Below, in pieces: positions 12,201-24,152 of a DNA stretch of 64,000 bases (within the stretch, counting starts at the first letter, position 1; every line of letters starts with the position of its first letter). Both the position numbers and the translations under genes were made by a program. Origin of the DNA: Penicillus capitatus (Eukaryota; Chlorophyta); the NCBI GenBank assembly GCA_965649825.1, contig OZ287710.1, positions 124,001 through 188,000 on the forward strand, given 5' to 3'. The notes under the pieces are model-generated. The model was not told where the DNA came from, searched no databases, and was given only the letters and a program-made list of their open reading frames with translations.

Positions 12201-13234
12201 GAGACGGAAGAGAAGAGCGAAACGACCCAGGACTGCATCTCTTCTAAAGATGCCCCTCCCAGCACCGCCAATCGCATTCTCTCTGCCGAATAGTGTGACC
12301 TACAAACCATTTCAGTCTGTCTCACTCATCCAGACTTAGCATCTGGATCAGACTTATAAAATCGAAGGAGTGCCTCTCGTACGAGGATGCCCTTCGACGT
12401 CGGTTCATCTTTCAGTGACGCCTTGTTTCCGTGATGGAACTTTGCGTAGACATGTCCCTTCTTTGCCTGCGGTCAAGTAGACGCACACAGAAGGAGATGA
12501 TCATCACATCTCACGCTGTTCTGCATGAGGCTCTCGAGTCTCCAAGTGTCGTCCTGTCGAGCCAAAGCGAATTCGGAATCCACTGCCAGGACCTCGCGAT
12601 CCAATGAGTCCTCCAAACACAGAGGCGAAACAAAAAACTGCGCAAATCGATCCATAGCCCCATGCAATGCCGATCCATTGACTTTGAAGTAGTAAACAGT
12701 GCATTCCTGATTTGGCCACCTCTCAATTCAGCTATTCCAACAGATGCATCATCCATACCCTGTCTGTAAATGCATTTGTGAATCCTCCGTTCTGCTGTAT
12801 GTATTCATCGTAGGCATTTTCATCTGGGAATTTCTCGCTCCCCATAAAAAGCATATGCTCCAGATAGTGTGCCAATCCCTAGAGGAGTGAGGTCAGAATT
12901 CTCACGCCAAGGGAAATGTCGCACTTCATGATCCTCAGGATCAGAAAAGCTACCCACACCGACGGACATGGCTACGGCTGCCTTCTTGGAAGGCCCTTCA
13001 TCGTCCGAGTCGTCCGAGTCCAGACTCATGGCACGACCATCTGTCTCCTGCTGTGTACGTCACGTCAGAGAGGGGGCGGTACTCGATGGATCAACAGACG
13101 GGCGTTGGTTCATGAGACGCGCCAGAAGAAATCTCTGGGTCATAGATGAGAAGCGCCTGCAGTCCATTTTCCAAAACGATCCGCTTGTAAAGACGTCTGT
13201 CGTTTGGCGATTTCTTCACTTCGACGTCCTCCAT
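9294..13234 (-). CDS. M16A metalloprotease, nardilysin/insulysin-like
   Basis: Large zinc peptidase of the inverzincin family, expected length about 1,000 residues. The zinc motif HYLEH sits in GLAHYLEHMLFMGSEKFP, followed by DENAYDEYIQQNGG. Just before it an acidic Ser/Asp-rich insertion (SLDSDDSDDEGPSKK) interrupts the strand leading to VGVGSFSDPEDHEG; an acidic insertion at this place is typical of nardilysin rather than insulysin. Later parts include DRFAQFF, the DREV..VDSE helix and, near the end, the TKLEKDKNL segment. The start at 13234 gives MEDVEVKKSPNDRRLYKRI. Many short introns interrupt the gene; I checked only the first two and the last. The gene ends 232 nt before the PCNA start. 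Confidence 0.9.
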
Positions 13235-13335
13235 GAATCAAAATGCGCCGCAATCGAATGTGCGATATGACAGTTGCCTCAGACAGAGGTCGTTGCTTGT
13301 TATGGAGTCCCTGGCTGAAGAAAGGCATAAACGAT

Positions 13336-14894
13336 ATGGGACAATGGATTGGGCGTCTGAGGAAGCCCAGGGTGTTGATTCTGACAGGGCCGACATGCAC
13401 CGGCAAGACGGCACTGTCCATTGATTTGGCACAGAGACTGAACGGCGAAGTGATCAGTGCCGATTCGGTTCAAGTCTACAGAAAACTGGACATTGGATCT
13501 GGCAAAGTGGGATGGATATTTCTCTCCCTGTCCGTTGGCAAAGATGGACTGGGCTTGGACAGATACGCCCCGAAGAGATGCAAGGCATTCCTCATCACTT
13601 GTTGAACATCTGCGATCCGACGGAAGAGTTTTCGGCCGGAAGGTTTTATGATGAAGCACGGGAGGCGACACGAGATGTGCTTTCGGTGGGAAGTGCCTCT
13701 AGTAGTAACGATGTTGAATGTCATGTCTTATAGAGAGGCAAAGTGCCGATTGTTGTGGGAGGGACAGGATTTTATCTTAAGTGGTTTGTCCATGGCACTG
13801 CCAAGACGGGTGCTCCAACTGCCGAAATAAAGAAAAGAGTTGAGAACAAGTTCAGAAATGTTTGAGTCTTCGTCTAGCTGCTTCTGAAATGTCACATCAG
13901 AGTTTTCTGCCAGGCATGGGCAGAGGCCGAAAAACAGAAAGGAGAAGAACTGAACGAAGATGAGAAATGGGCGGCGGGAATTGAACTGTTAAGAGCGACT
14001 GGAGACGAAGTGGCAGCCAACAGGCCCATTCTTTCACCATCTGCCGTCCATTAAATGACAATGTCACCTGTTCAGGATATCTCGGGAGCGGAATAACTAT
14101 TACCGTCTCACTCGTGCTCTTGAGATAGCATCGAGTCATGATGGAATGATGGCAGATCTCTCTGTCGATATAGACCGCCCACTCGACTACGACTTCCGTT
14201 GCTTTTTTCTGGACCGTCCTCGTCTGGAACTGTATGAACGTATCGAACAGAGATGCGAAGATATGGTAATCGAACTCTTTCTGCTCTCAACGGCCTACGG
14301 TTTTATCCAGATCCGTGATGGTCTTCTTAAGGAAGCGCAGTATCTGCTTGATCTCGGCCTCTTACCAAATCAAAACTGCGCCGCACGTTCTATCGGGTAC
14401 AAGCAGTCCATGGAATTGTTGCTGGTACGAATCAGCCTCTTTGACAATTGGCCTCACTTATGGATCTGCTCGACGAGAGACTGAAGAGACAGGAAACAGA
14501 GTTAACGGATGAGATACTGCTGGCGTTTCTCCATGATTTCAAATCGGCGACAAGAAAACTCGTCAAACAGCAGATAACGTGGTTCAGAAACGCAAAACTC
14601 TATCACTGGATAGATCTCTCATCTACCTCTATCGATCCTGCCAGCCAGATTCTTAAGAAATGGACGAAACTTGCCCTTCCAGGTCATGAACACAGCATTC
14701 ATCTCTCTCCGAAAGAGTGTGATTCAGGACTCAATACAGAGATGCCTTTTCTGAGCAAGGAAGAAGAGAAGGCACTCAAGCGTTATGTTCCTAGACTCCA
14801 CTACTTCCAAGATATTGCACATCGGCGAGAATGGATCGATCACATGAACCAGTGGTTGGGATTGAGGGAGAACGCTTCTGCTGTCCTGCCTTAG
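13336..14894 (+). CDS. TRIT1: tRNA dimethylallyltransferase (MiaA/TRIT1 family)
   Basis: Transfers a dimethylallyl group to A37 of tRNAs reading codons that begin with U. The P-loop is [15 protein letters not shown], then [46 protein letters not shown] and, late, GYKQSMELL and [10 protein letters not shown], all family landmarks. Six introns of roughly 45-60 nt are needed; the one at 14024-14075 is GC-AG (52 nt). The start at 13336 (MGQWIGRL) leaves 100 nt to the divergent nardilysin start; the in-frame codon at 13243 would leave only 8 nt. No C-terminal zinc finger is seen, so the bacterial or organelle-like domain set is more likely. The stop is 2 nt from the stop of the convergent ZNHIT1 gene. 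Confidence 0.93.
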
Positions 14895-14896
14895 TT

Positions 14897-15558
14897 TTAT
14901 GCCATGAATTTCAGACATCGTGTATCTGTGTGTATCGCATAGCACTTCTGGCAACAAAACCGAGCACCGCATCTCGTACAACGATACCTAACTACCAGAT
15001 CACACTTTCTGCCATGTCTCACACATTCTTACGGTGCCATAGTGCCACAGACAGAGCAAAGCTTCCGTGGAGTCGAATGCCGTGGTGACCGTGCAGCCGC
15101 CGTCAAGTAAGAGGGCACATGAGCTGGGAGTCGATCCAACTGAGCCTGTCATTGAAAAAGTGTCACACAGATCATCCACTGAAGTCACACTTCTTGTAAG
15201 AGTGTTGTAAATGTCTTGACACCATGCCTCTGTTCAATCATGCTTCGCGTCGTTCGCTTTCGTGCAGCTCCCGATTCTTTGCGGCGTTTCTTCGGAGCAG
15301 ATGGCTTTTCGCCTTCATCCATTTCAAATTCCTTGTCACTGCCTTCTCCCTCTTGATCCATATGATCCATTTCTAACTCATCCAGATGTGCCAGAATTGC
15401 CTGACGCGAGATGGAGGATGAGAACAGGGGAAAGGCGGAGACTGTACTTGGTGCTGGAATTCGTCATCTACAACGGCCATCCTGTCCGAGACTTTGCGTA
15501 TCCGTTCGCTCCGTCGACCCATCTTTTCTCCTTCGTATGTCAACGCGCACGCCATCAT
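14897..15558 (-). CDS. ZNHIT1: ZNHIT1-like HIT zinc-finger protein (SWR1/SRCAP complex)
   Basis: Subunit of the chromatin remodeller that exchanges H2A for H2A.Z. N-terminus has the family basic segment (GRRSERIRKVSDR) and DELEMDHMDQ, an acidic and a Lys/Arg-rich middle, then KTFTTLLQE. The HIT zinc finger is assembled across a 45 nt intron: LCSVCGTMAP then YRTRCGARFCCQKCYAIH and DTRCLKF at the very C-terminus, providing the expected Cys/His ligands. Three introns are needed. Two of them hold GTGTGA-type sequence and the last contains AAGTGTGATCTG. The gene is convergent with the tRNA-modification gene with a 2 nt gap between stops. Confidence 0.88.
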
Positions 15559-15642
15559 GTCTGGGTTGAAGCGGGTCTGAGAATCTACCGTTGCCGGTAA
15601 CGGACGTCATCGTTCGTTGTGTCTATTCCCGAAAATCGATCG

Positions 15643-16350
15643 ATGGCCAAGATGGAAGACGTCTGGGACGATGCGTCGGAAGAACCCCTTGACAAAGACA
15701 CGCGCGTTCACCTAAGTCACCTCTTCACGGTTTACATCGCCAGCTGCCTTTCACGTTCCGCACACCGCCGTTTCGCAAATCAGGATGGATTTCGAACGGG
15801 TGTCGCTCTGGCACAGGAGGAAAAAGTCCAGACCGGGTTCGACACCGGCATGCTTTTCCAACAACTCCCCCGTAGAGATGAAGCACGACTGTATACAGGA
15901 TACAGTGAAGGAATGAGAGAGGGCATGCGATGGGGAACCTATCAAGGTATTCTGATAATGTACCAGGCGATCGCATCCAAGGGAGAAACACCTGTCGCTT
16001 TTCCGGAGGTGAAAATGAGGCGTCTCTCCGTTATACGTTCCGACAAATGCTGCTTTGTTTAGTTGGATAAAGCTGTTGAGCTTGCAAAGAGTATCAAGCC
16101 TGAAGATGCTTACAACTCTATCTACCATCGATTGGTCGAAGCTAAACAAGCAGATCTCAACGCGTCAAGAGGTCAACATCTCACTCTTTCTCACTCTTTT
16201 CTGTTTTGATTTCGTGCAGAGGTGTCGGTTCTTCCGGAAAGAATAGAGAAGGGTAAGGAGATCCATGAAGAAATGGCACAGCTGCAGAAGATGGTCGAGA
16301 GATGGAAGGAAAAGAGGGGATCGTTGGCCGATCGATCTTCAAATGAGTGA
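15643..16350 (+). CDS. Yae1-domain protein
   Basis: Resembles YAE1, which with LTO1 delivers Fe-S clusters to the ABCE1/Rli1 ribosome-recycling factor. After removing the GC-AG intron 15848-15898 the deca-GX3 motif appears: GFDTGYSEGMREGMRWGTYQG, with Gly every fourth residue as in the family. The N-terminus MEDVWDDASEE matches the acidic Trp-containing start of Yae1 proteins. A further in-frame stop-free intron may lie at about 15730-15783. Downstream exons (16067 onwards) code for a helical tail ending KEKRGSLADRSSNE. The stop is 16 nt from the stop of the convergent PLP-homeostasis gene. The start could be 15643 or 15652. Confidence 0.8.
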
Positions 16351-16366
16351 TATTGATGGCACCGAT

Positions 16367-17398
<1,032 letters not shown>

Positions 17399-17518
17399 GG
17401 CGAAGGCGCGCAAACGATAGCAGCGTGGAGAGATGAATTGCATGAGAAGCGCAATAGAAGTGAGCAACAATGTCTTAAAATGCGACATTCTCTGTCATTA
17501 CCTGTCATTCTCTTCATC

Positions 17519-19100
17519 ATGCCGAAACAGAAAGCGCAGACGAAGACAAAGGCCCAGAAAGCGGCAGACAAAGCGAAAACGGAACAGAAGAAGAAAGTAT
17601 AGCAAATCCAATTTGAACGTGCAACGAAAAGGATGCGTGAGTGGTGGATAGGTGGTGGAGGATAAGACATTCGGACTGAAAAACAAAAACAAAAGCGCCA
17701 AAGTGCAAAAGTGAGAAGATTTGCATCGACAAGAGAATCGTTGAAGAAGTGTGATGTGATGTGACGCGACGCAAGGTTTATTCAGAATCAGTACAATACG
17801 ATCTCTCAGGTGCAGAACAAGGGCCGCCCAGTCGAAGACAAGAAAGTGCGAGCAGTCCTTGTGGGAGACACGTCCACATGGCACTCGATTTTTACAGGAG
17901 AAGAAGAAACTCGAGGCAGAACGGCAGAAAGAACTGGATGATCTGTTCAAAGTGGCCATCAAACAACCAAAAGTCCCAGTGGGTTGGCAGAAGACCACCG
18001 TCTATTAGCAGAAGGAAATGAGAGGATGTGTACAGGGGTGGATCCAAAGTCTGTGCTCTGTGAGCATTTTCGTCATGGCGCCTGCACAAAGGGTTTCAAG
18101 TGCAAATTCTCACACGACTTAAACATCGAACGGAAAGCTGAGAAGATTGATCTCTATACCGATCGACGAGATGATGACAATATGGAAGACTGGGATCAAG
18201 ATACGCTTGAGAAAGTGGTAGAGGAGAAGCACGGAGCGGAGAACAAAAAGAAGACCAATGCCACCACCATCATCTGCAAATACTTTCTGGAGGCTGTCGA
18301 GAAGAAACAGTATGGATGGTGTGTGCATTGGAAGAGGATTGCTCTATGGAATGATGTGACTGACGGGTTTTAGGTTTTGGAAATGTCCAAATGGAAATGA
18401 ATGCATGTATCGTCATGCATTGCCTCCTGGATATGTACTGAAGTCACAGATGAGTGAACTGTTGGAGGAAGAGGCTCAAAAGCCTGATGTATCGGAGAAG
18501 ATCGAAGCCGAACGGCAGAAAGTGGAGGCGATCACACGTATTACCGAAGAAGTGTGATCTGCAGCACATCGGCAATGCGTTGCTCAATCTGTCGCCATCA
18601 TTCAGGTTTTCAAAGAATGGCATCGGAAACGGGTACAGGCAAAGGAAGAGAAGAAACAAAAAGAGGATGCGGAACGGATCAGGAAGGGTATCCTTAACGG
18701 AAGAGAAATCTTCTTGCAATCAGGTCGACATCTTTCTGTTTGTTCATCCATGGTCGATCCGTCTGTTCTCTATCAGGCTTTGTGGCAACGGACGATGCCA
18801 GTGCCAGCGATGCCTATGCTCGGGAGGTGGATGTCGAGGAAGAGATCAAGCGCATGGAGGAAGAAACAAAGCAGAGGGCAGAGGAGACAAAGCGACATGC
18901 GGAACAAAGTACTTCACGTATATACATCGATTGTTTGTCACACTTGTTTACTCTTTCTAGATCCGACATCCACGACGACACACTTGAATCTGGAAGAAGT
19001 CGGTGAGGAGCTGTTTGCAGATGATGACGATCTGGATCCGGACGAGCTAAAGGAACTGGAAGCTGAATTGGAATCGGGTCTCACTGTCGAAGGGACATGA
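17519..19100 (+). CDS. ZC3H15: ZC3H15/DFRP1 (Tma46) CCCH zinc-finger protein
   Basis: Partner of the translational GTPase DRG1. Begins MPKQKAQTKTKAQ and continues VEDKTFGLKNKNKSAKVQKF, the diagnostic family start. Two CCCH fingers follow: CEHFRHGACTKGFKCKFSH and CKYFLEAVEKKQYGW joined across an intron to FWKCPNGNECMYRH. The DFRP-type region continues with ALPPGYVLK and VFKEWHRKR. The C-terminus is acidic (DDDDLDPDELKELEAE). About seven introns are needed. Two carry AAGTGTGAT motifs: the intron 17711-17775 and the one beginning near 18552, whose donor overlaps the motif. Confidence 0.92.
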
Positions 19101-19184
19101 CAGGATATCGTTGACATTTGCGGTTCGAGAACAGCCGCGGCTGTGACACACGGTCTGTAGAGAGTCTGTCTTTCTTTGATAACC

Positions 19185-19745
19185 CTATACCACGCATACC
19201 TCTCGTGGCTCAGCACCATACGATTGCTTGATGATGGGCGCCACGTGGAAGACTCTATTCATTAGATGGTCGCGTTTGATGATTTCGACGATGAGTTGTC
19301 GCGTGGAGGCGTTGCTGTCATCGATATAACGCTTGTCAGATGTCGGCATCGAGCAGTCAGTTTCCTCATAATCTGACAGACGAGGCAGAAAGCGCTTTTC
19401 GTCCAGAGTCGACGCAGGAAGGTGTCATCACGCGAGAAGTCATCGAGAAGGTCGTCTAATATCTGCTTGTTGAGAAATGAAGCGTGGTCTCTGCAGCGCC
19501 TCTTTCGCAGTGCGCATTTTGTCCAGATCATCGAGGAGAAGCTCTTTCAGGGCAGAGCCAAAGAATGTGTCGCGTAAGACATCCGACTGTTTGTTTTGGA
19601 CCTCATGGTGAGAGTATCAGATATCAGAGGCTCCTGACCGAAGAGTTGCTTTTCTTGGCGCCTCTGGCGGACAGTCAACCAGCGAGCAGTTCTTCTCCGA
19701 ACAAAAATCCGATACCGTCGACAGCTGAGAAACGCAGCAATGCAT
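19185..19745 (-). CDS. Hypothetical protein between ZC3H15 and eS29
   Basis: Not recognised. Codon structure is good on the reverse strand: segments DVLRDTFFGSALKELLLDD, ILDDLLDDFSRDDTFLRRL and RQLIVEIIKRDHLMNRVFHV read as amphipathic helices. A model with three short introns (48 nt GC-AG, 37 nt GC-AG, 50 nt GT-AG) keeps frame from a Met at 19745 to the stop at 19185 and gives roughly 140 residues, mostly helical and rich in Leu/Asp/Arg. No catalytic motif, signal peptide or membrane segment is evident. The 5' exon is the weakest part. It lies convergent to ZC3H15 and downstream of eS29 on the same strand. Confidence 0.45.
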
Positions 19746-19927
19746 CCTAGATGCCGCCTGATCTAGAAATCTTTAAATGTGGACACTCTTTCCGTGCGCA
19801 TACACTTCAGCAAGAGGACAGAACATTACACAAGGATGTTCACTCTTTAAGGAAACCGCTACAATGTGCTGCTGCCCATTGTGTCTTTGTGTGACGATTC
19901 CCAGCCCTTGTTCATATTTCCCACTCG

Positions 19928-20205
19928 TCAGCGATACTGCGATGACAACACACGTGTCAGAAAGAGGGAGAGAAGAAAGTAGGTGTGCTTTGGTGAAGCC
20001 GATGTCTTTAGCACGTTCTCTGAAGCACTGACGGCAGATGTTAATCGAATACTTGCGAATCAACCCAGCACGGTTTCCGCAGACACGACTAGAGGACGGC
20101 CGCGATGAGATGGCATGGCACATTTAACGAGAAAGGAGATTACCAGCACCGCGTTCCTTTGCCGAAAGCTTTGGAGTGCGAATTCCAAAGATCTTTGTGA
20201 CCCAT
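19928..20205 (-). CDS. RPS29: 40S ribosomal protein eS29 (uS14 family)
   Basis: Small zinc-binding protein of the 40S head. Exons 20144-20205, 19989-20088 and 19928-19936 join to 56 aa, the exact family length. The sequence begins [17 protein letters not shown], carries the four-Cys zinc site ([10 protein letters not shown], then [16 protein letters not shown]) and ends FTK-YR. The last coding exon is only 9 nt (Tyr, Arg, stop) and follows a 52 nt GC-AG intron; without it the protein would lack the conserved end seen in yeast and run into unrelated sequence. Confidence 0.95.
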
Positions 20206-20303
20206 TCTGCGAACAAAGGCGGCGCTGTACGTACCAACAAAACATCTGTCAACATCATATAAAGCAGGATGAACGGTGCGGGCACCGCGGATTAGGTTTT
20301 CGT

Positions 20304-21048
20304 GATGGAAGAAAGCAGGGATACTGAAGAGAATGACTTTACGTTTCCTCAGCTAACCAACGACGCCAAAGTACGGCCGAGTGCTATTTCTTGGCAATGA
20401 GATGTCGATTCTCACACCAGAAGATCGAATTTCCATCCCATACCGTGTAAGACTGATGCTCTCAGGCTCCTTTGACGTCCACGTCCACCGTCCGCGACGC
20501 AACGACAGGGATCGTTCAACCCATCTCCACCGACCAGGTCTCTTTCTCACGTTGTAGTTTCCGCCACACGTGTTGCCTCTAGGCGAGTTCTGGGGAAACT
20601 TTGCCCAGAGCAAAAGTGCGGCCATTTCTGTTCAGACGAAAGAGGATATTGAGGCATACTGTATCATGTAGGTGACTCTGGCTCCAGGTTACAGTCAGGT
20701 TGGATGGATGATGCGATGTCAACGGAATCCCAAACTCGGCATCGGTGATATTCCATTCAACAAAGCGATGTCCAAAGCAGAAGTCGCGAAGCATTGCACT
20801 GTTGACGATGCATGGATCATTGTCCGCAACAAAGTATGGATGGACGCCATCTCCATACCATCGGAGAAAATGTGTGTCACGGGTAGGTGTACAACATGAC
20901 GCCCTATCTGGACTATCATCCCGGCGGCATTCCGATACTGGAACGCAGCCTAGGCAAAGACGCGACATTGCTGTTTAACAAATACCACCAATGGGTCAAT
21001 GTTGATGCACTATTACAAGCTTGTTGGCTTGGCATCGTGCAAGAATAA
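20304..21048 (+). CDS. Cytochrome b5-domain protein, Ncb5or-like N-terminal half
   Basis: Small haem protein resembling the cytochrome b5 part of NADH-cytochrome b5 oxidoreductase (CYB5R4/Ncb5or). The preceding linker is family-specific: VTLAPGYSQVGWMMRCQRNP, like the VxLxPGxSxxDW element. The b5 fold follows: SKAEVAKHCTVDDAWIIVRNK, then after an intron VYNMTPYLDYHPGG with the first haem His and FNKYHQWVN with the second. It ends LGIVQE, with no room for the CS and reductase domains of animal Ncb5or. A Met at 20304 opens the first exon; the internal exon structure 20370-20660 is uncertain. No membrane anchor is seen. Confidence 0.75.
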
Positions 21049-21113
21049 CTTATGTATATGTCACATCGTCTGTGAGTAGCGTATGTTCGTTCGTTCGTTC
21101 GCTTATTGTAACC

Positions 21114-22902
21114 ATGAATCCGTTTGAAGGGCTCTCTTCTTTGCATCCCAAAGAGGAAGCGCCTGCGGGTCCATCGCAGAAGCAACTTGATTTGCAAGCG
21201 TATCTAGAATCAAACTATGGGTCGACGTCGGGAACGAAGAAGAAAAAGAAAAAGAAGGCAAAAGCGAGAGCAACGTCTTCTCTGCGCATCGTCGATAATG
21301 ACCTCACTGGATTCGCGGCAGTGGAAGAGACGATAAAGGTCAAAGAAGTTGGTAAGTCTCGAGATGGTATTCCCTGGACAATGACGCGAGAACGAGCAGA
21401 TCCTGATGGACCTGTGGTGGTCAATCCGTCTGAGGCAGCCGCTTTTGAACGGTCACAGCAGAAAGTGTGTGTCCACCATCTATGCCGGATCAGACCATTC
21501 AGTCCTTCCTGTTCCGCAGAAGGAAAAAGGAAAACGTGGAGATTGGCATACGGTTGTGTGTCATGATAGATGCGAACCATTCATAGAGTGAATGTGCTAT
21601 GCCTTGCAGGTCGAAGAGAATGAAGAGATGGAGGGTTCAACTGAGAACGTTAGCAAAGAGCAAGAGGCAGCGGATTTGTCACCTCCAAGGCGAACGTTGT
21701 ACGATCTTCCTGTTCGCGATGCAGAGGGCGATGACCGTATGAAAAGAAAGCTGAGTGATGACGGTTACGAGAGTGTTGTTCATACAGTGATGGAAGATCT
21801 ATCCCCTCCTCGAAAACCGACAGGAATGACAGAGGATACAGAAGATGCAGATCTCTCGCCTCCACGCCGTCCGGTTAGCACAGATAGAGACCTGTCACCT
21901 CCCAGAAGATCATCGACCCGAACTCAGCGTACACAAGAGAGGATAGGATAGAGAGTTCTGAGCGTGGCTGTCTGCAGGAAGAGGTGGTCCTGAGAAGAGG
22001 AAGATGATGGACGGAACGTCAACAGGTGTTATCTCGTCGGAACAGATGAAAGCCGAGAACCGCAAGAAGCGTTACCAAGAGAAAGAAAGGTCATCATCTC
22101 GACGCTTATGCACATCTGGCAGATGCGGTAATGATGTGACGTGTCTCAGGTTGTATGGTCTGGATGATCAAGCAACAGGGAAAGGTGCTGAAACAGTGTA
22201 CCGTAATCGAGATGGCCGGCGCGTCACACGTGAAGAACTCGAGAAAGAGCACGCCAAGGTCAACCACACCATAAAGTCCTCTCTGCATGTATGCACGTGT
22301 CGTCTCTTCAGGAGAAGAAGAAAGTGAAGTGGGAGAAGGTTGAGTGGGATTCCGGTCTGGCTCAACAACGAGATGCCAAGAGATACAAAGCAGCTCTCGA
22401 ACGAGAAGTCATGTTTTCACTGTTTTGCACCTTCGCTGACCTCCGAGTGCATCATGATGCAGAAAGCCAAGTCATTAGGCAGAGTGCGAGAGGACGAGGA
22501 TTTGGACGCTATGTACAGAGCACGCCGTCGATGGGGAGATCCCATGGGTCACTTAGACAAGAAGTCCAAAACCACGACGACGCATACCGAGCTGCCGCCT
22601 GTCATCAACGAGACCAATCGCCATTGGTTTGAGAAGTCCGGTAAACTGGCGGCCTTTTGACGACGTAGCGAATCATTCTGGGCTTGTTGCTCTAAGGGTT
22701 TGTGATTCCGCAAGAGATACCGGAGCACAGTTGGATTCGACGCGGCGTGGCTGCTCTTTCCAATCGCTTCAACATTCGCCCAGGTCGTCACTGGGATGGC
22801 GTCGATCGCAGCAATGGATTCGAAAAAGAGTACGCCAAGTATATGAACGAACGTGCTGCACGCGAGAAAGAGGCAGCTCAGTGGTGTATGGAGGACATGT
22901 AG
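21114..22902 (+). CDS. BUD13: BUD13-like pre-mRNA splicing factor (RES complex)
   Basis: Component of the retention-and-splicing complex on activated spliceosomes. Starts MNPFEGLSS; the family N-terminal element [12 protein letters not shown] is followed by a run of Lys and [10 protein letters not shown]. The middle holds at least four DLSPPRR/K repeats typical of BUD13 proteins. The conserved C-terminal half has [45 protein letters not shown], then [20 protein letters not shown] and the terminal WCMEDM. Five to six short introns interrupt it. The last exon starts near 22702 and restores the family ending. The gene is convergent with the PKA regulatory subunit, with a 32 nt gap between stops. 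Confidence 0.92.
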
Positions 22903-22934
22903 ATACATCTATCCGACGATCTCTTTCCCCTCCT

Positions 22935-24017
22935 CTAAACAGCATGGGCAAAGTGTTCGTTAAGGCTTTGGTATTCTTCAATCCTGCTGTGCAGGATCGA
23001 CTCGACAGGTCCCATCAAACGCTCGAAAGCATCGCGTCCCATACTGAGGACACAGACGTCTGTCTTTGCTGTGCAGTCTGCCTGTCTCTTCTGTTCAGAC
23101 ACGAGGGCGATTTCGCCGAAAAATCCTCCGCGGTCGATCACTTTGACAAGCTTCTTTGTGCCCTGTTGTCTGGCACATGTAATGGACAGGAGAGCGAAAG
23201 AGTGAGATCAAGGCACTTCAAAGGTCTTGTAACATTCGATCACGCCTTTCTCGACAATGTAGAATTTTGCGTCGCTTTTGAGGTCTTCGCCTTCGTGGAT
23301 GATGGATTCTCCGGCAGAAAAGGTCTCTCGTCGCAAGCAGTCGGCAATGACAGTGACGTTTTCGCGACTCAGATCTCGAAAGATCGGCATCTTCTCCAGG
23401 ATGTCCTCACATTTCTTTCTCTTTTCTGCCATAGACGCCACCAATAGCCTCCGAAACGAACATCGATCCATTGCCCACAGAACAGCATCGGATAATGCCT
23501 AGAGCGGGACTCTTGGTGCAGGCATTGGCAGATGGCCCATCGTCAGACAGTGATGGTGGCTGCGCGTGGGCAGTTGTACATCAAAGCCAGTTCACCAAAC
23601 GATCCACAATTCTCATACTGAAACAGAGTGCTGCCACGCTTCGATGCCTGAAAGATGCCTTTCTCGATCACATAGAAGTTGTCGCCATCTTCGCCCTCTC
23701 GGATGATCATTTGACCCTTCTCGATCGGCATTTCCGTCATCGAGAGCAAGACCTCTTTCAACTGGCTTTCGTCCAAGTCTGACGGAAAGAGTGAGATTGG
23801 CCTTAATAGAGGAAAAGAGTGACCTGCAAAGAGGAAGCAGTCTTGAATCGCGTCCATGATGCGCTGGTTGGTTTCATCTGATTTGACAGTGACGTTTTTG
23901 GGGACCGGCTTCTCGGGAATCGCGTCTTCGACTTCAGCGCTCACCTCGACGCAGCTTCCATGCAGCTTCCTTTTTAGAAGTTAACTGATCTTACAGATCC
24001 GCGTCGACCTCGACCAT
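22935..24017 (-). CDS. cAMP-dependent protein kinase regulatory subunit
   Basis: Two tandem cyclic-nucleotide-binding cassettes. Cassette A: PIEKGQMIIREGEDGDNFYVIEKG, then SFGELALMYNCPRAATI with the phosphate-binding Glu and Arg. Cassette B: SAGESIIHEGED, then FFGEIALVSEQKRQADC, keeping Glu and Arg but with the PRAA core changed. The C-terminal helix (ILHSRIEEYQSLNEHF) matches PKA regulatory subunits. The N-terminus is very short: exon 1 codes for about eight residues (MVEVDADL) before a roughly 40-50 nt intron, and the next exon begins close to EDAIPEKPVPKNVT. I find no dimerisation/docking domain and no clear RRxS/A inhibitor site, unless an upstream exon was missed. Confidence 0.85.
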
Positions 24018-24152
24018 TCTGTCCAGCATCGCCCGCCGCGATGGTATGTGAAACTTTGCTGCATATGTGTCCCATGCCACTCTTCTATCATCACCATGCA
24101 TGAATTTTCACGCGGCATTCATTAAACGCGTTTCGATTGCGTCGCCCGATCG

